The notes below the pieces were generated by a model. The model did no database searches. It saw only the letters and a program-made list of their open reading frames with translations, and was not told the origin of the DNA. Below, piece by piece: positions 7,324-14,766 of a DNA stretch of 64,000 nucleotides (its first letter is position 1; every line of letters begins with the position of its first letter). Position numbers and translations under genes: made by a program. The DNA comes from Actinokineospora iranica (lineage in GTDB: Bacteria > Actinomycetota > Actinomycetes > Mycobacteriales > Pseudonocardiaceae): assembly GCF_900101685.1 (NCBI RefSeq), contig NZ_FMZZ01000011.1, positions 117,855-181,854 on the forward strand, given 5' to 3'.

Positions 7324-10047
7324 ATGCCGGACCACCCTGGCGCGGCCGATCAGTGCCCGGCGCCGACCGCTTCCACTGTGTCGGCTGGGTCGGCTGGGTC
7401 TTCTGGGTCGGCTGGGTCTTCTGTGTCTTCTGCGTCCTCATCGGAGGGCCAGCAGTGGCTCAGTGACGACCCGGCACCCAATCGGCGCTTCTTGTTCTTC
7501 TCGGTCTTCGTTCTCGCTTCCGCCCTGCTCACCGCGGGGCTCGTGTCCTGGTGGCTGCCGCCGCAGCCGCGGCCGCAGCTGCTCCTGATCGGGCTGCTGC
7601 TCGCGCTGGGCTTCCTGCTCGCCGAACAGCTTGCCATCAACGTCGACGTGCGCAGCGGGGTGTCCTGGTCGATCACCTTCTGCGAGATCCCGATGGTCAT
7701 CGGGCTGTTCGTGGCTCCGTTCGAGGTGGTGCTCGCCGCGCACCTGGTCGCAGGCGTCGGCACGCTGCTCGTGCGCCGGGTCCAAGACCGCATCCTCTAC
7801 AACGCGGGCGCGATGGTCTACGAGATCGTCTGCGCGTTCGTCGTCATGCACTGGATCACCACCGCGCACATCGGCCCGGCCTGGGCGGGCGCTCTCGCGG
7901 GCGCGCTGGTCGCGCCGATGTCGAGCACCCTGCTCGCGCTGGTCTGCGTGCGGGTCCTCGGCCGCAGGATGCGCCTCAACGCGGCCGTCCGGCTGGTCCT
8001 GCGCACCCTGGTCCTCGGCCTGGTCAACGCCTCGACCGGCGTCGTCGGCTACCAGGTCGTCATGCACGCGGAAGCGGGCTGGCCGCTGCTCGCGCTGGCC
8101 CTCGGCGGCCTCTCGGCCCTCTACATCGCCTACTCCGGCCTCTTGCGCGAACAGCGGGATCTTGAGGCGCTTTCCGAAGTCAGCCTCATGGTCGCCCGCT
8201 CCGGCCACCAGGCCGCGGCGAAGCCGTCGCTCGGCCTGACCGGCCCGGCCGAGGCCGCCGAGGTGCCCGACACCGACGAGTGGCAGGTCATCGCCGACCG
8301 GATCAAGGACCAGCTCGGCGCGGCCCGGGTCGTGCTGCGGCTGCGGTTCGACCCGCAACTCCCGCTGCACACCGTCGTCTCCGGCGACGACCTCCCCGCC
8401 GAGATGCACGCGGTGGAGGCCACCGGCTCCCGCGCCGACGCGCTGCTGCGCCTGCCCGGCTCGCACGTGCGGCACTTCCGCCGCGGCGACTCCATTCCCG
8501 AGGTCCGGCACGCGCTGCTGCGCCGGGGCGCGGACGAGGCGCTGGTCGTCCCGCTGCGCAGCGCCAGCCACCTGCTCGGCGTCGTCGAGGCGCACGACAA
8601 GCTCTCCCGCTGGCGCGGCTTCGGCCAGGCGGACAACCGGCTCATCGGCACCCTGGCCAGCCACCTGGCCACCGCCATGGACAACCGCCGCCTGCTCGCC
8701 ACCCTGCGCCACGACGCCTACCACGACCCGCTGACCGGCCTGCTCAACCGCCCCGGCTTCCGCCGCGCCGCAGGCGAGCCGCTGCGGCAGCACCCGGACT
8801 CGGTCGTCCTGCGCATCGACCTCGACGTCCTGTCCACCGTGAGCGACGCCCTCGGCTACGCCTGGAGCGACCGCATGGTCGTCGCGGCGGGCAGGCGGCT
8901 GCGCGACGCCCTCGGCCCCGAGGTCGCCCTCGCCCGGCTCGAAGGCGGGCAGTTCGCCGCGCTGCTGGTCGACACCGACCCCGAGGAGGCGCACGCGGTC
9001 GCCGAGCGGCTGCGCGCCGGACTCGCCGCCCCGTACCCGGTCGACCGGCTCACCGTCGAGGCCGACTCCGTGGTCGGCTACTCCACGCCCCGCACCGACG
9101 ACGGCGAGACCTCGTCGCTGGAACTCGACGTCGACGCCCTGTTGCAGCGGGCGGACGTCGCCCTGCGCGCCGCCCGCGCGGGCAGCGACACCGTCCGCGC
9201 CTACCTGCCCACCATGGGCCAGATCTTCCTGCGGCGCTTCCAGTTGGTCACCCAGTTCCGCCAGGCCCTGGAATCCGGCCAGGTCAAGGTCCACTACCAG
9301 CCCAAGGTCGCCCTGCCCAGCCGCCAGGTCCTCGGCGTCGAGGCCCTGGTCCGCTGGCGCCACCCCGAGTTCGGCAGGCTCGACCCGGACGAGTTCGTCC
9401 CCGCGGTCGAGGCCGCGGGCCTGATCGACGCCCTCACCGGCTTCGTCATGGACCAGTCCCTGATCCGCGTCCGCAAATGGATGGACCGCGGCCTGCGCAT
9501 CGCCGCCGCCGTCAACCTCTCCGTCCGCAGCCTGGACGACCCGGCCTTCCCCGACCGAGTCGCCGCGGCCCTGGAACGCCACCGCGTCCCACCCGAACTC
9601 CTGACCCTCGAACTCACCGAATCCGGCGTCATGGCCGACCCCCAACGCGCCCTGCCGGTCCTGCGCAGACTGCACGCCCTGGGCGTCGTCCTGGCCGTGG
9701 ACGACTTCGGCACCGGCTACTCGTCCCTGGCCTACCTCCGCCAACTCCCGGTGGACGAGGTCAAAATCGACAAGAGCTTCGTCCTCGGCATGGGCACCGA
9801 CCTGGGCGACCTGGCCGTCGTCCGCTCCATCGTGGAACTGGGCCACTCCCTGGGCCTGACAGTCGTAGCCGAAGGCGTCGAAGACGACGCCGCCCGCGAC
9901 CAGCTGGCGGCCATGGGCTGCGACATCGCCCAGGGCTACCTGATCTCCCGCCCGCTCTCGGAGAGCAGGCTGGAAGCCTGGCTCCAGGCCAGAACAACGC
10001 AGGCCAGGGGCCTACGCGACGAGACGGTGCTCACCTTGCTGTCGTAA
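7324..10047 (+). CDS. Membrane-bound GAF/degenerate-GGDEF/EAL protein (c-di-GMP turnover)
   Basis: A 907-residue signalling protein. After a Ser/Gly/Ala low-complexity tail (about residues 16-41, from a short DNA repeat at 7378-7437) come about seven hydrophobic segments (55-275), a GAF-like region (300-460), a GGDEF-like domain (about 465-640) and an EAL domain (about 650-895). The GGDEF signature reads EGGQF (540-544), lacking the acidic catalytic residue, so cyclase activity is unlikely. The EAL domain keeps EALVRW (673-678), NLSVRS, DDFGTGYSSL (793-802), KIDKSF and EGVE, so c-di-GMP phosphodiesterase activity is likely. ATG 7324 has GAGGAGG upstream. It is followed by tRNA-Thr. Confidence 0.9.
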   Translation: MPDHPGAADQCPAPTASTVSAGSAGSSGSAGSSVSSASSSEGQQWLSDDPAPNRRFLFFSVFVLASALLTAGLVSWWLPPQPRPQLLLIGLLLALGFLLAEQLAINVDVRSGVSWSITFCEIPMVIGLFVAPFEVVLAAHLVAGVGTLLVRRVQDRILYNAGAMVYEIVCAFVVMHWITTAHIGPAWAGALAGALVAPMSSTLLALVCVRVLGRRMRLNAAVRLVLRTLVLGLVNASTGVVGYQVVMHAEAGWPLLALALGGLSALYIAYSGLLREQRDLEALSEVSLMVARSGHQAAAKPSLGLTGPAEAAEVPDTDEWQVIADRIKDQLGAARVVLRLRFDPQLPLHTVVSGDDLPAEMHAVEATGSRADALLRLPGSHVRHFRRGDSIPEVRHALLRRGADEALVVPLRSASHLLGVVEAHDKLSRWRGFGQADNRLIGTLASHLATAMDNRRLLATLRHDAYHDPLTGLLNRPGFRRAAGEPLRQHPDSVVLRIDLDVLSTVSDALGYAWSDRMVVAAGRRLRDALGPEVALARLEGGQFAALLVDTDPEEAHAVAERLRAGLAAPYPVDRLTVEADSVVGYSTPRTDDGETSSLELDVDALLQRADVALRAARAGSDTVRAYLPTMGQIFLRRFQLVTQFRQALESGQVKVHYQPKVALPSRQVLGVEALVRWRHPEFGRLDPDEFVPAVEAAGLIDALTGFVMDQSLIRVRKWMDRGLRIAAAVNLSVRSLDDPAFPDRVAAALERHRVPPELLTLELTESGVMADPQRALPVLRRLHALGVVLAVDDFGTGYSSLAYLRQLPVDEVKIDKSFVLGMGTDLGDLAVVRSIVELGHSLGLTVVAEGVEDDAARDQLAAMGCDIAQGYLISRPLSESRLEAWLQARTTQARGLRDETVLTLLS

Positions 10048-10061
10048 CCGACCCCCCGGTT

Positions 10062-10090
10062 TTGGAGCTCGCGGGGAAGCTGTGTAAAGT
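10062..10090 (+). promoter_or_regulatory. Promoter of tRNA-Thr/tRNA-Met
   Basis: TTGGAG (10062-10067), a 17-bp spacer and TAAAGT (10085-10090) give a good housekeeping-type promoter. Transcription would start near 10097, 16 bases before tRNA-Thr. The downstream tRNA-Met is probably co-transcribed. Confidence 0.6.
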
Positions 10091-10112
10091 AACGCCCGTC
10101 CCCAGGGACAAG

Positions 10113-10185
10113 GCCCCTTTAGCTCAGTCGGCAGAGCGTCTCCATGGTAAGGAGAAGGTCTACGGTTCGATTCCGTAAAGGGGCT
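10113..10185 (+). tRNA. tRNA-Thr (anticodon GGT)
   Basis: A 73-base cloverleaf: acceptor GCCCCTT with AAGGGGC, T arm TACGG-TTCGATT-CCGTA, and anticodon arm TCTCC-ATGGTAA-GGAGA with GGT in the anticodon position. No CCA is encoded. Confidence 0.95.
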
Positions 10186-10247
10186 CGACGGTTCGGCCGC
10201 GGTACACCGGGAATATCAGCGGTGTGGCGCGGCTTGATCCATGTCGA

Positions 10248-10320
10248 AGCGGTGTAGCTCAGTCGGTAGAGCAAGCGGCTCATAATCGCTGTGTCGCCGG
10301 TTCAAGTCCGGCCACCGCTA
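10248..10320 (+). tRNA. tRNA-Met (anticodon CAT)
   Basis: A 73-base cloverleaf: acceptor AGCGGTG with CACCGCT, and anticodon arm AGCGG-CTCATAA-TCGCT. The A-T first acceptor pair indicates an elongator rather than an initiator tRNA. Placement after tRNA-Thr and before rpmG is a common actinobacterial arrangement. Confidence 0.93.
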
Positions 10321-10328
10321 CGCGATGG

Positions 10329-10424
10329 GCGAAGTGTGTTGGCGGAGAACGCCAACCGCGTCGCTTCGCAATAACTTCTGGGGGCGGAGCCCCCAGACCC
10401 CACCCCAGGGGGCAAGCCCCCTGG
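10329..10424 (+). terminator. Structured trailer downstream of tRNA-Met (three hairpins)
   Basis: Hairpin 1: outer stem GCGAAG/CTTCGC (10329-10334, 10364-10369), inner stem GTTGGC/GCCAAC closing the loop GGAGAAC. Hairpin 2: CTGGGGGC-GGA-GCCCCCAG (10378-10396), followed by ACCCC. Hairpin 3: CCAGGGGGC-AA-GCCCCCTGG (10405-10424). Hairpins 1 and 2 match the tRNA-Tyr trailer in order, loop sequence and spacing. Termination is inferred. Confidence 0.5.
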
Positions 10425-10484
10425 ACCCCCGCTCGGGTCGGCTTTCGCGTCGATCCGGGACTTGGCTGTTAGGAAGGGTTGGTT

Positions 10485-10649
10485 GTGGCTTCTACTGACG
10501 TGCGGCCGAAGATCACGCTCGCGTGTGAGAGCTGCAAGCACCGTAACTACATCACCAAGAAGAACCGGCGGAATGATCCTGACCGGTTGGAGATGAAGAA
10601 GTTCTGCCCTAACTGCAAGACTCACAAGCTGCACAAGGAAACCCGCTGA
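10485..10649 (+). CDS. rpmG: 50S ribosomal protein L33 (zinc-binding form)
   Basis: A 54-residue L33 with both CxxC pairs (Cys14/17 and Cys41/44), so it is the zinc-binding C+ form rather than the zinc-independent paralogue made under zinc limitation. It sits on the large subunit near the tRNA exit site. GTG at 10485 follows AGGAAGGG. As in mycobacteria, rpmG lies upstream of hadAB, but here azoR and marR have been inserted between them. It ends just before a strong terminator. Confidence 0.93.
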   Translation: MASTDVRPKITLACESCKHRNYITKKNRRNDPDRLEMKKFCPNCKTHKLHKETR

Positions 10650-10668
10650 CTTTCGGGTCTTCCTGATT

Positions 10669-10715
10669 CGCGAAGGCCGCCTCACCCACGGGTGAGGCGG
10701 CCTTCGCGTTTGTTT
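10669..10715 (+). terminator. Strong intrinsic terminator after rpmG
   Basis: A perfect 19-base inverted repeat (10669-10687 with 10690-10708; outer part CGCGAAGGCC) is followed by TTTGTTT. It may also serve the convergent azoR transcript. Confidence 0.85.
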
Positions 10716-10745
10716 GGACCTGCCAGGCCGGACCCGCCCCTGTCA

Positions 10746-11025
10746 GTGCTCGATGGGTGGAGCAGCGAAGCCTCTCACCTGCCAGACCGCACGACTGCCC
10801 GCCAGGTGCTCGATGGACGCGGGACGGCAGACCCGACCCCTGTCGGGCCGCACTTGCGCCCGCCCAGTGCTCGATGCAGGGGGACAGCACACCTGTCCTC
10901 CTGCCCGGCAAGCCGCTGCCCGCCCAGTGCTCGATGGTTGCGGTGCGGCCCACCTGCCCTCCTGCGAGGCAGCACGAGCCCAGCCAGCCAACACAGCCAG
11001 CCCCCGCGGAAGCCCCATCGAGCAG
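10746..11025. repeat. Intergenic repeat element, locus B: four tandem ~60-bp units plus inverted end
   Basis: GTGCTCGATG begins at 10746, 10806, 10867 and 10927, giving spacings of 60, 61 and 60 bp. Between these anchors the units share CCTGCC and CCGCC-rich blocks but are diverged. An inverted copy, CCCCATCGAGCAG (11013-11025), closes the element 18 bp from the end of azoR. Related elements lie at 5105-5433 and 56832-57037. No gene is seen in the 394 bp between rpmG and azoR. Confidence 0.65.
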
Positions 11026-11043
11026 ACCCGGCAAGCGGCAAGA

Positions 11044-11685
11044 TCAAGCAGCGCTACGGCTCACGAACACCTTCGCAGTCGAAGCAGCCAGGCTGTGCGC
11101 GGCGCTAACCGACTCCTTGGCAAGCGGCACCAGATCAGCCATAGCGGGCACGGACTCGGCCATGGTCAGCTCAGCCTCCACCACCGTCACCTCAGCCCCG
11201 TACACATCCTGGAAGATCCGCACCAGGTAAGGCGTGGCGTGGTCCCACCCTTCCCGAGGCGTCCCGGCCCCATACCCGCCGCCGCGCGCGACCACGATCG
11301 CCACCGGCCGCCCCTGCAGCGCCGTCGACCCTGGCCCCAGGCGAGGTTCGCTGATCAGCAGGTCGATCCAGTTCTTCAGATGCTGGGAGAGTCCGAAGTT
11401 GTACAGCGACGTCGCGATCACCACAGCGTCGGCCGCCAGCACCTCATCGGCCAGTTCGGTGGCCAGCGCGGCCGCGGCCTGCTGCTCGGCGTCGGGCTCG
11501 GCAGCGTAACCGGCCGCGACGGAATTGGCCCAGGTGTCGGCGGGCAGCGGGTTCACCCCGAGATCGCGGCGCACCACGGCCCCGGTCGGATGCTCAGCCC
11601 GCCAGGTGTTCTCCAACGTGTCGGCGACAGCGCGGCTGACCGAGCCCTCGGTGCGGATGCTGCTGTCGACGCGAAGCAAGGTCAT
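11044..11685 (-). CDS. azoR: FMN-dependent NADH azoreductase (AzoR family)
   Basis: A 213-residue flavodoxin-fold protein. It opens LLRVDSSIRTEGSVSRAVAD, the FMN phosphate-binding loop of AzoR enzymes, and contains SLYNFGLSQHLKNWIDLL, a conserved block (typically YNFxxPxxLKxWID). AzoR proteins reduce quinones and azo compounds with NADH by two-electron transfer and protect against thiol or quinone stress. ATG at 11685 follows GGAGG. It is divergent from a marR gene, 105 bp away, which probably controls it. Usual length for the family. Confidence 0.9.
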   Translation of the reverse strand: MTLLRVDSSIRTEGSVSRAVADTLENTWRAEHPTGAVVRRDLGVNPLPADTWANSVAAGYAAEPDAEQQAAAALATELADEVLAADAVVIATSLYNFGLSQHLKNWIDLLISEPRLGPGSTALQGRPVAIVVARGGGYGAGTPREGWDHATPYLVRIFQDVYGAEVTVVEAELTMAESVPAMADLVPLAKESVSAAHSLAASTAKVFVSRSAA

Positions 11686-11719
11686 CAGGTCCTCCAGAGC
11701 GAGATACGTGCCAAACAAG

Positions 11720-11740
11720 ATGGTCTGTCGAGCAGACTAT
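11720..11740. promoter_or_regulatory. Probable MarR operator between azoR and marR
   Basis: A perfect inverted repeat GTCTG-TCGAG-CAGAC (11723-11737), extended by AT at each end after one mismatch, lies 35 bp upstream of azoR. Its size and position fit a MarR-dimer site that would control azoR and possibly marR. Confidence 0.5.
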
Positions 11741-11777
11741 CTCGCCAACAGATCCTGTCGGGCGGTTATTCCTGCCG

Positions 11778-11783
11778 TACCCT
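11778..11783 (+). promoter_or_regulatory. -10 element for a leaderless marR
   Basis: TACCCT ends 7 bases before the GTG at 11791, with a weak CTGTCG -35 at 17 bp. No ribosome-binding site is present, which fits a leaderless transcript. Confidence 0.45.
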
Positions 11784-11790
11784 TGTCCGC

Positions 11791-12288
11791 GTGACCACGC
11801 CCGCTGTCGCCGCCGATCTCGGCTGGGCGCTGGGCGCGGTCTACCGGGGCTATCTGAAGGCGACCGAGGCCGTGCTGTCCGGCTTGCCCGGCGGGCCGCG
11901 CGGACACCAGGTGCTCATCGCCGCGCGGGACGGGACGGCGTGCAGTCAGGTGGCCCTGGCGCAGTGGCTGGGCGTCGACCGGACGGTCATGACCTACCTG
12001 ATCGATGACCTGGAACGCGAAGGCCTGGTCGAGCGCAGGCCCGATCCGACCGACCGCAGGGCGCGCAGGCTGGTGATCACCGAAGCCGGGAACGCGCGGC
12101 TCGCCGAGGCCACCGCGGCGCTGGGGCGGGTCGAGGACCACGTCCTCGCGCCGCTGGGCGAGTCCGAGCGCGAGGTCCTGCGCGACCTGCTGCGCAAGCT
12201 GGCCACCCGCCAGGAGCACGAGGACGAGTCGGCCTGCGCCGTGGTCAAGGACATCGCCGAGATGGAAGACCGGATTCCGCCCTGCTGA
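11791..12288 (+). CDS. MarR-family transcriptional regulator
   Basis: A 165-residue winged-helix protein. The DNA-binding helix region is TACSQVALAQWLGVDRTVMTYLIDDLEREGLVERRPDPTDRRARR (about residues 50-92), with the DRR wing typical of MarR proteins; alpha-helical dimerisation segments flank it. It is divergent from azoR and most likely represses it, being released by a quinone or electrophile ligand. It has one Cys in the DNA-binding domain and two near the C-terminus, so thiol sensing is possible but unproven. The GTG start appears leaderless. Confidence 0.9.
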   Translation: MTTPAVAADLGWALGAVYRGYLKATEAVLSGLPGGPRGHQVLIAARDGTACSQVALAQWLGVDRTVMTYLIDDLEREGLVERRPDPTDRRARRLVITEAGNARLAEATAALGRVEDHVLAPLGESEREVLRDLLRKLATRQEHEDESACAVVKDIAEMEDRIPPC

Positions 12289-12306
12289 CGGCGCTTCAGC
12301 GCTGGT

Positions 12307-12320
12307 GACATCCGGATGTC
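12307..12320. promoter_or_regulatory. Perfect palindrome upstream of hadA (candidate operator)
   Basis: GACATCCGGATGTC is a perfect 14-bp palindrome centred 30 bp upstream of the hadA start, where a -35 element would lie. It differs from the azoR/marR repeat. A regulator-binding site is inferred. Confidence 0.4.
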
Positions 12321-12331
12321 GGCGGGTTGGG

Positions 12332-12337
12332 TAGGGT
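12332..12337 (+). promoter_or_regulatory. -10 element for a leaderless hadA
   Basis: TAGGGT ends 6 bases before the GTG at 12344; no ribosome-binding site is present. Confidence 0.4.
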
Positions 12338-12343
12338 TCTCGG

Positions 12344-12802
12344 GTGGCGTTGGATCAGTCGTTCGTCGGTCGCACATACCCGCCCTCTCCCGTGTACGAG
12401 GTGAGCCGGGCGAAGATTCTCGAGTTCGCCGAGGCCATCGGAGACCCGAACCCGGTCTACCGGGACCCCGAGGCCGCGCGGGCCGCCGGATACCCGGACG
12501 TGGTGGCGCCGCCCACCTTCACCACGATCGTCAACCTGGCGGCGATCAACACCATCGTCAGCGACCCTGAGCTGGGGCTCGACTACAGCCGGATGGTCCA
12601 CGGCGACCAGTCCTTCACTTACCACCAGCCGGTAGTGGCGGGAGACCGCTTGGTGGTGACCAGCTCGGTCGAGAGCATCATGCGGCGGGTGGGGAACGAC
12701 TTCATCACCTTGCGCGCCGAGATCGGCACCGAGTCCGGCGAGCCGAGGGTCACCGCGAAGGCGCAGCTTGTGGTGCGCGACGCCGAGGAGGCCGACGCAT
12801 GA
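12344..12802 (+). CDS. hadA: (3R)-hydroxyacyl-ACP dehydratase subunit HadA
   Basis: A 152-residue hot-dog-fold protein matching the N-terminal MaoC-like subunit of the mycobacterial FAS-II dehydratase. The hydratase box reads DPNPVYRDPEAA, with Tyr where active enzymes have His, so this subunit is expected to lack the catalytic dyad and to bind the acyl chain in a heterodimer with HadB. It overlaps hadB by 4 bases (ATGA), which favours balanced synthesis. The GTG start gives the family N-terminus (SFVGRTYPPSPVYEV). Confidence 0.88.
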   Translation: MALDQSFVGRTYPPSPVYEVSRAKILEFAEAIGDPNPVYRDPEAARAAGYPDVVAPPTFTTIVNLAAINTIVSDPELGLDYSRMVHGDQSFTYHQPVVAGDRLVVTSSVESIMRRVGNDFITLRAEIGTESGEPRVTAKAQLVVRDAEEADA

Positions 12803-13236
12803 CCGAGAGCACCGAGAACGCCGAAGCCAAGACCGAGATCGCGGTCGGCGACGTCCTGCCGCCGCTGGAGGTGCGCATCAGCCGCGCGGACCTGGTCCGG
12901 TACGCGGGCGCCGCGCTCGACTTCAACCCCATCCACTGGAACGAGGCGTTCGCCCACGAGGTCGGCCTGCCCGACGTCATCGCGCACGGGATGCTCACCA
13001 TGGCGCTCGCCGGAAGGGTCGTCACCGCCTGGGGCATGGGGGAGTTGGTTGAGTACTACTCCCGGTTCACCCGTCCGGTAGTCGTGCCGAACGACGACAA
13101 GGGCGCGCTGCTGGAACTGACCGGCAAGGTCGGCGAGATCCGCGCGGACGGCACGGTGCGGGTCGACCTCACCGCGAAGTTCGACGGCAAGGCCGTGCTG
13201 GGCAAGCCCGTCGCGGTGGTGCGGCCGCGACCCTAG
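12799..13236 (+). CDS. hadB: (3R)-hydroxyacyl-ACP dehydratase subunit HadB
   Basis: A 145-residue MaoC-like hot-dog protein with the intact hydratase motif DFNPIHWNEAFA (Asp and His catalytic) followed by GLPDVIAHGMLTMAL. Together with HadA it would dehydrate (3R)-hydroxyacyl-ACP in a fatty-acid elongation cycle. In mycobacteria the pair acts in mycolate synthesis; most Pseudonocardiales lack mycolates, so the physiological substrate here is open. No hadC follows. A lysine/glutamate-rich tail of about 13 residues precedes the fold. Confidence 0.9.
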   Translation: MTESTENAEAKTEIAVGDVLPPLEVRISRADLVRYAGAALDFNPIHWNEAFAHEVGLPDVIAHGMLTMALAGRVVTAWGMGELVEYYSRFTRPVVVPNDDKGALLELTGKVGEIRADGTVRVDLTAKFDGKAVLGKPVAVVRPRP

Positions 13237-13292
13237 GCCCGACCCGGCCAAGATCGTTCGGGGGCGGGCTCACCGGACCTGGGCGGGGGCTC

Positions 13293-13298
13293 TAGATT
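13293..13298 (+). promoter_or_regulatory. -10 element for a leaderless aminotransferase gene
   Basis: TAGATT ends 6 bases before the GTG at 13305, with no ribosome-binding site between them. Confidence 0.45.
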
Positions 13299-13304
13299 TC
13301 ACCT

Positions 13305-14399
13305 GTGACGGCATCAGAACTGATCTCCTTCGCCCGTGGCGCCCCGTCCCTCGACATCGTCGACGTCAGCGGCCTCAAGGCCGCTGCGGACGCCGCGCTG
13401 ACCAACGACCCCGGCGGCGCCCTCGGCTACGGCACCGCGATCGGCTACCCCCCGCTGCGCAAGTACCTGGCCGAGCGGCACGGCGTGGCCGAGGAGCAGG
13501 TGCTGGTCACCAACGGCTCCATGCAGGCCGACGCGTTCCTGTTCGACGAGCTGGTCAAGCCCGGCCAGCCGGTGATCGTGGAGCGGCCGACCTACGACCG
13601 CACCCTGCTGGGCCTGCGGCAGCGCGATGCCGACGTGCGGCCGGTGTCGCTGGCCGTCGACGGCATCGACGTCGAGGAGCTGGCAGGCCTGCTCGAAGGC
13701 GGCCTGCGCCCGACGTTCGCGCACGTCATCCCCAACTTCCAGAACCCGGCCGGGTACACCCTGAGCCTGGCCAAGCGCACCCGCCTGCTGGAGCTGGCCG
13801 AGCAGTACGACTTCGTCATCTTCGAGGACGACCCGTACGTGCAGATCCGCTTCGCCGGTGAGCCGCTGCCGACCATGCTTGAGCTGGACGAGGGCCGCGG
13901 CCGGGTCGTGTACGCGAGCTCGTTCTCCAAGACCGTGGCCCCCGGCGTGCGCGTCGGCTACATCGTCGGCCCGGCCGAGCTCGTGGCGAAGGTGCGCGTG
14001 CGCGCGACCAACACCTACATCTCGCCGAACATGTTCGCCCAGGCGGTCGTGCACCGGTTCTGCGTCGACGGCGGCCTGGAGCGCTCCATCGCCACGGTCA
14101 ACGCCGCGCTCGCCGAGCGGGTCCAGACGCTGTGCGACGCGCTGTCCAAGCACCTGCCGGACGCGAAGTTCACCGCCCCGGAGGGCGGCTACTTCATGTG
14201 GGTCGAGCTGCCCGAGGGCGTCGACGTCGCCAAGCTGCTGCCCGCGGCCGAAGAGCGCGGCGTCACCTTCGTCAAGGGCACCGACTTCCTGCTCGACGGC
14301 GGGGAGCGGACCATGCGCCTGGCGTACTCGGGTGTGCGCGCCGACCAGATCGAAGAGGGCGTTTCCCGGCTCGCGGACGCGCTGGCCTCGCTCGCCTGA
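13305..14399 (+). CDS. PLP-dependent aminotransferase, class I/II (LysN/MocR-like catalytic domain)
   Basis: A 364-residue fold-type I aminotransferase. It shows ISFARGAPSLD, LGYGTAIGYPPLRKYLAERHG, VTNGSMQADAF, NFQNPAGYTLS, VIFEDDPYVQIRF (Asp pairing with the pyridine N) and the PLP-lysine in SSFSKTVAPGVRVGY, then the carboxylate-binding RLAYSGV near the end. The pattern matches 2-aminoadipate or broad-range transaminases without a DNA-binding domain. It would exchange an amino group between an amino acid and a 2-oxoacid; the substrate is not predictable. GTG 13305 is used; it appears leaderless. Confidence 0.88.
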   Translation: MTASELISFARGAPSLDIVDVSGLKAAADAALTNDPGGALGYGTAIGYPPLRKYLAERHGVAEEQVLVTNGSMQADAFLFDELVKPGQPVIVERPTYDRTLLGLRQRDADVRPVSLAVDGIDVEELAGLLEGGLRPTFAHVIPNFQNPAGYTLSLAKRTRLLELAEQYDFVIFEDDPYVQIRFAGEPLPTMLELDEGRGRVVYASSFSKTVAPGVRVGYIVGPAELVAKVRVRATNTYISPNMFAQAVVHRFCVDGGLERSIATVNAALAERVQTLCDALSKHLPDAKFTAPEGGYFMWVELPEGVDVAKLLPAAEERGVTFVKGTDFLLDGGERTMRLAYSGVRADQIEEGVSRLADALASLA

Positions 14400-14627
14400 G
14401 CAGGAGCCTGCCCTGCTGGTTCGCCGCGGCTTTCCGTGCCGAGTCCGCGGCGAATCCGCAGGTCACACGGCCTGCGCGGGGCTCGATTTCGAGGGCGTCC
14501 GCGCGGTGCCGTATGCTCTCGTGCTTGGAACGACCTTGACATCCTCGCGGTAGCCGGAAAGCGGCTAAGGTGGGGTTGGTCAGGTGCGTCCGTGACGCGG
14601 ACCGGAGGCGGTGCCGACGGGTCGCGA

Positions 14628-14700
<73 letters not shown>

Positions 14701-14766
14701 CGTTTGACGTCCGGTTCGGCTCGCGCCGCGCCGGGCGGGTGGGAACACACCGAGTGGAGGAATGGC

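Noticed and set aside
7438..9846. 802-codon open frame on the minus strand over the EAL protein gene
   Set aside because: Shadow frame; composition is dominated by Gly, Val, Asp and Gln, and the + strand encodes recognisable domains.
10746..11025. CRISPR array at repeat locus B
   Set aside because: Anchors are about 60 bp apart but the conserved part is short, the units are diverged throughout, and there are no cas genes.
14536..14571. TTGACA plus TAAGGT as a tRNA-Trp promoter
   Set aside because: The spacer is 24 bp, too long for a standard promoter; no better -35 was found, so none was called.
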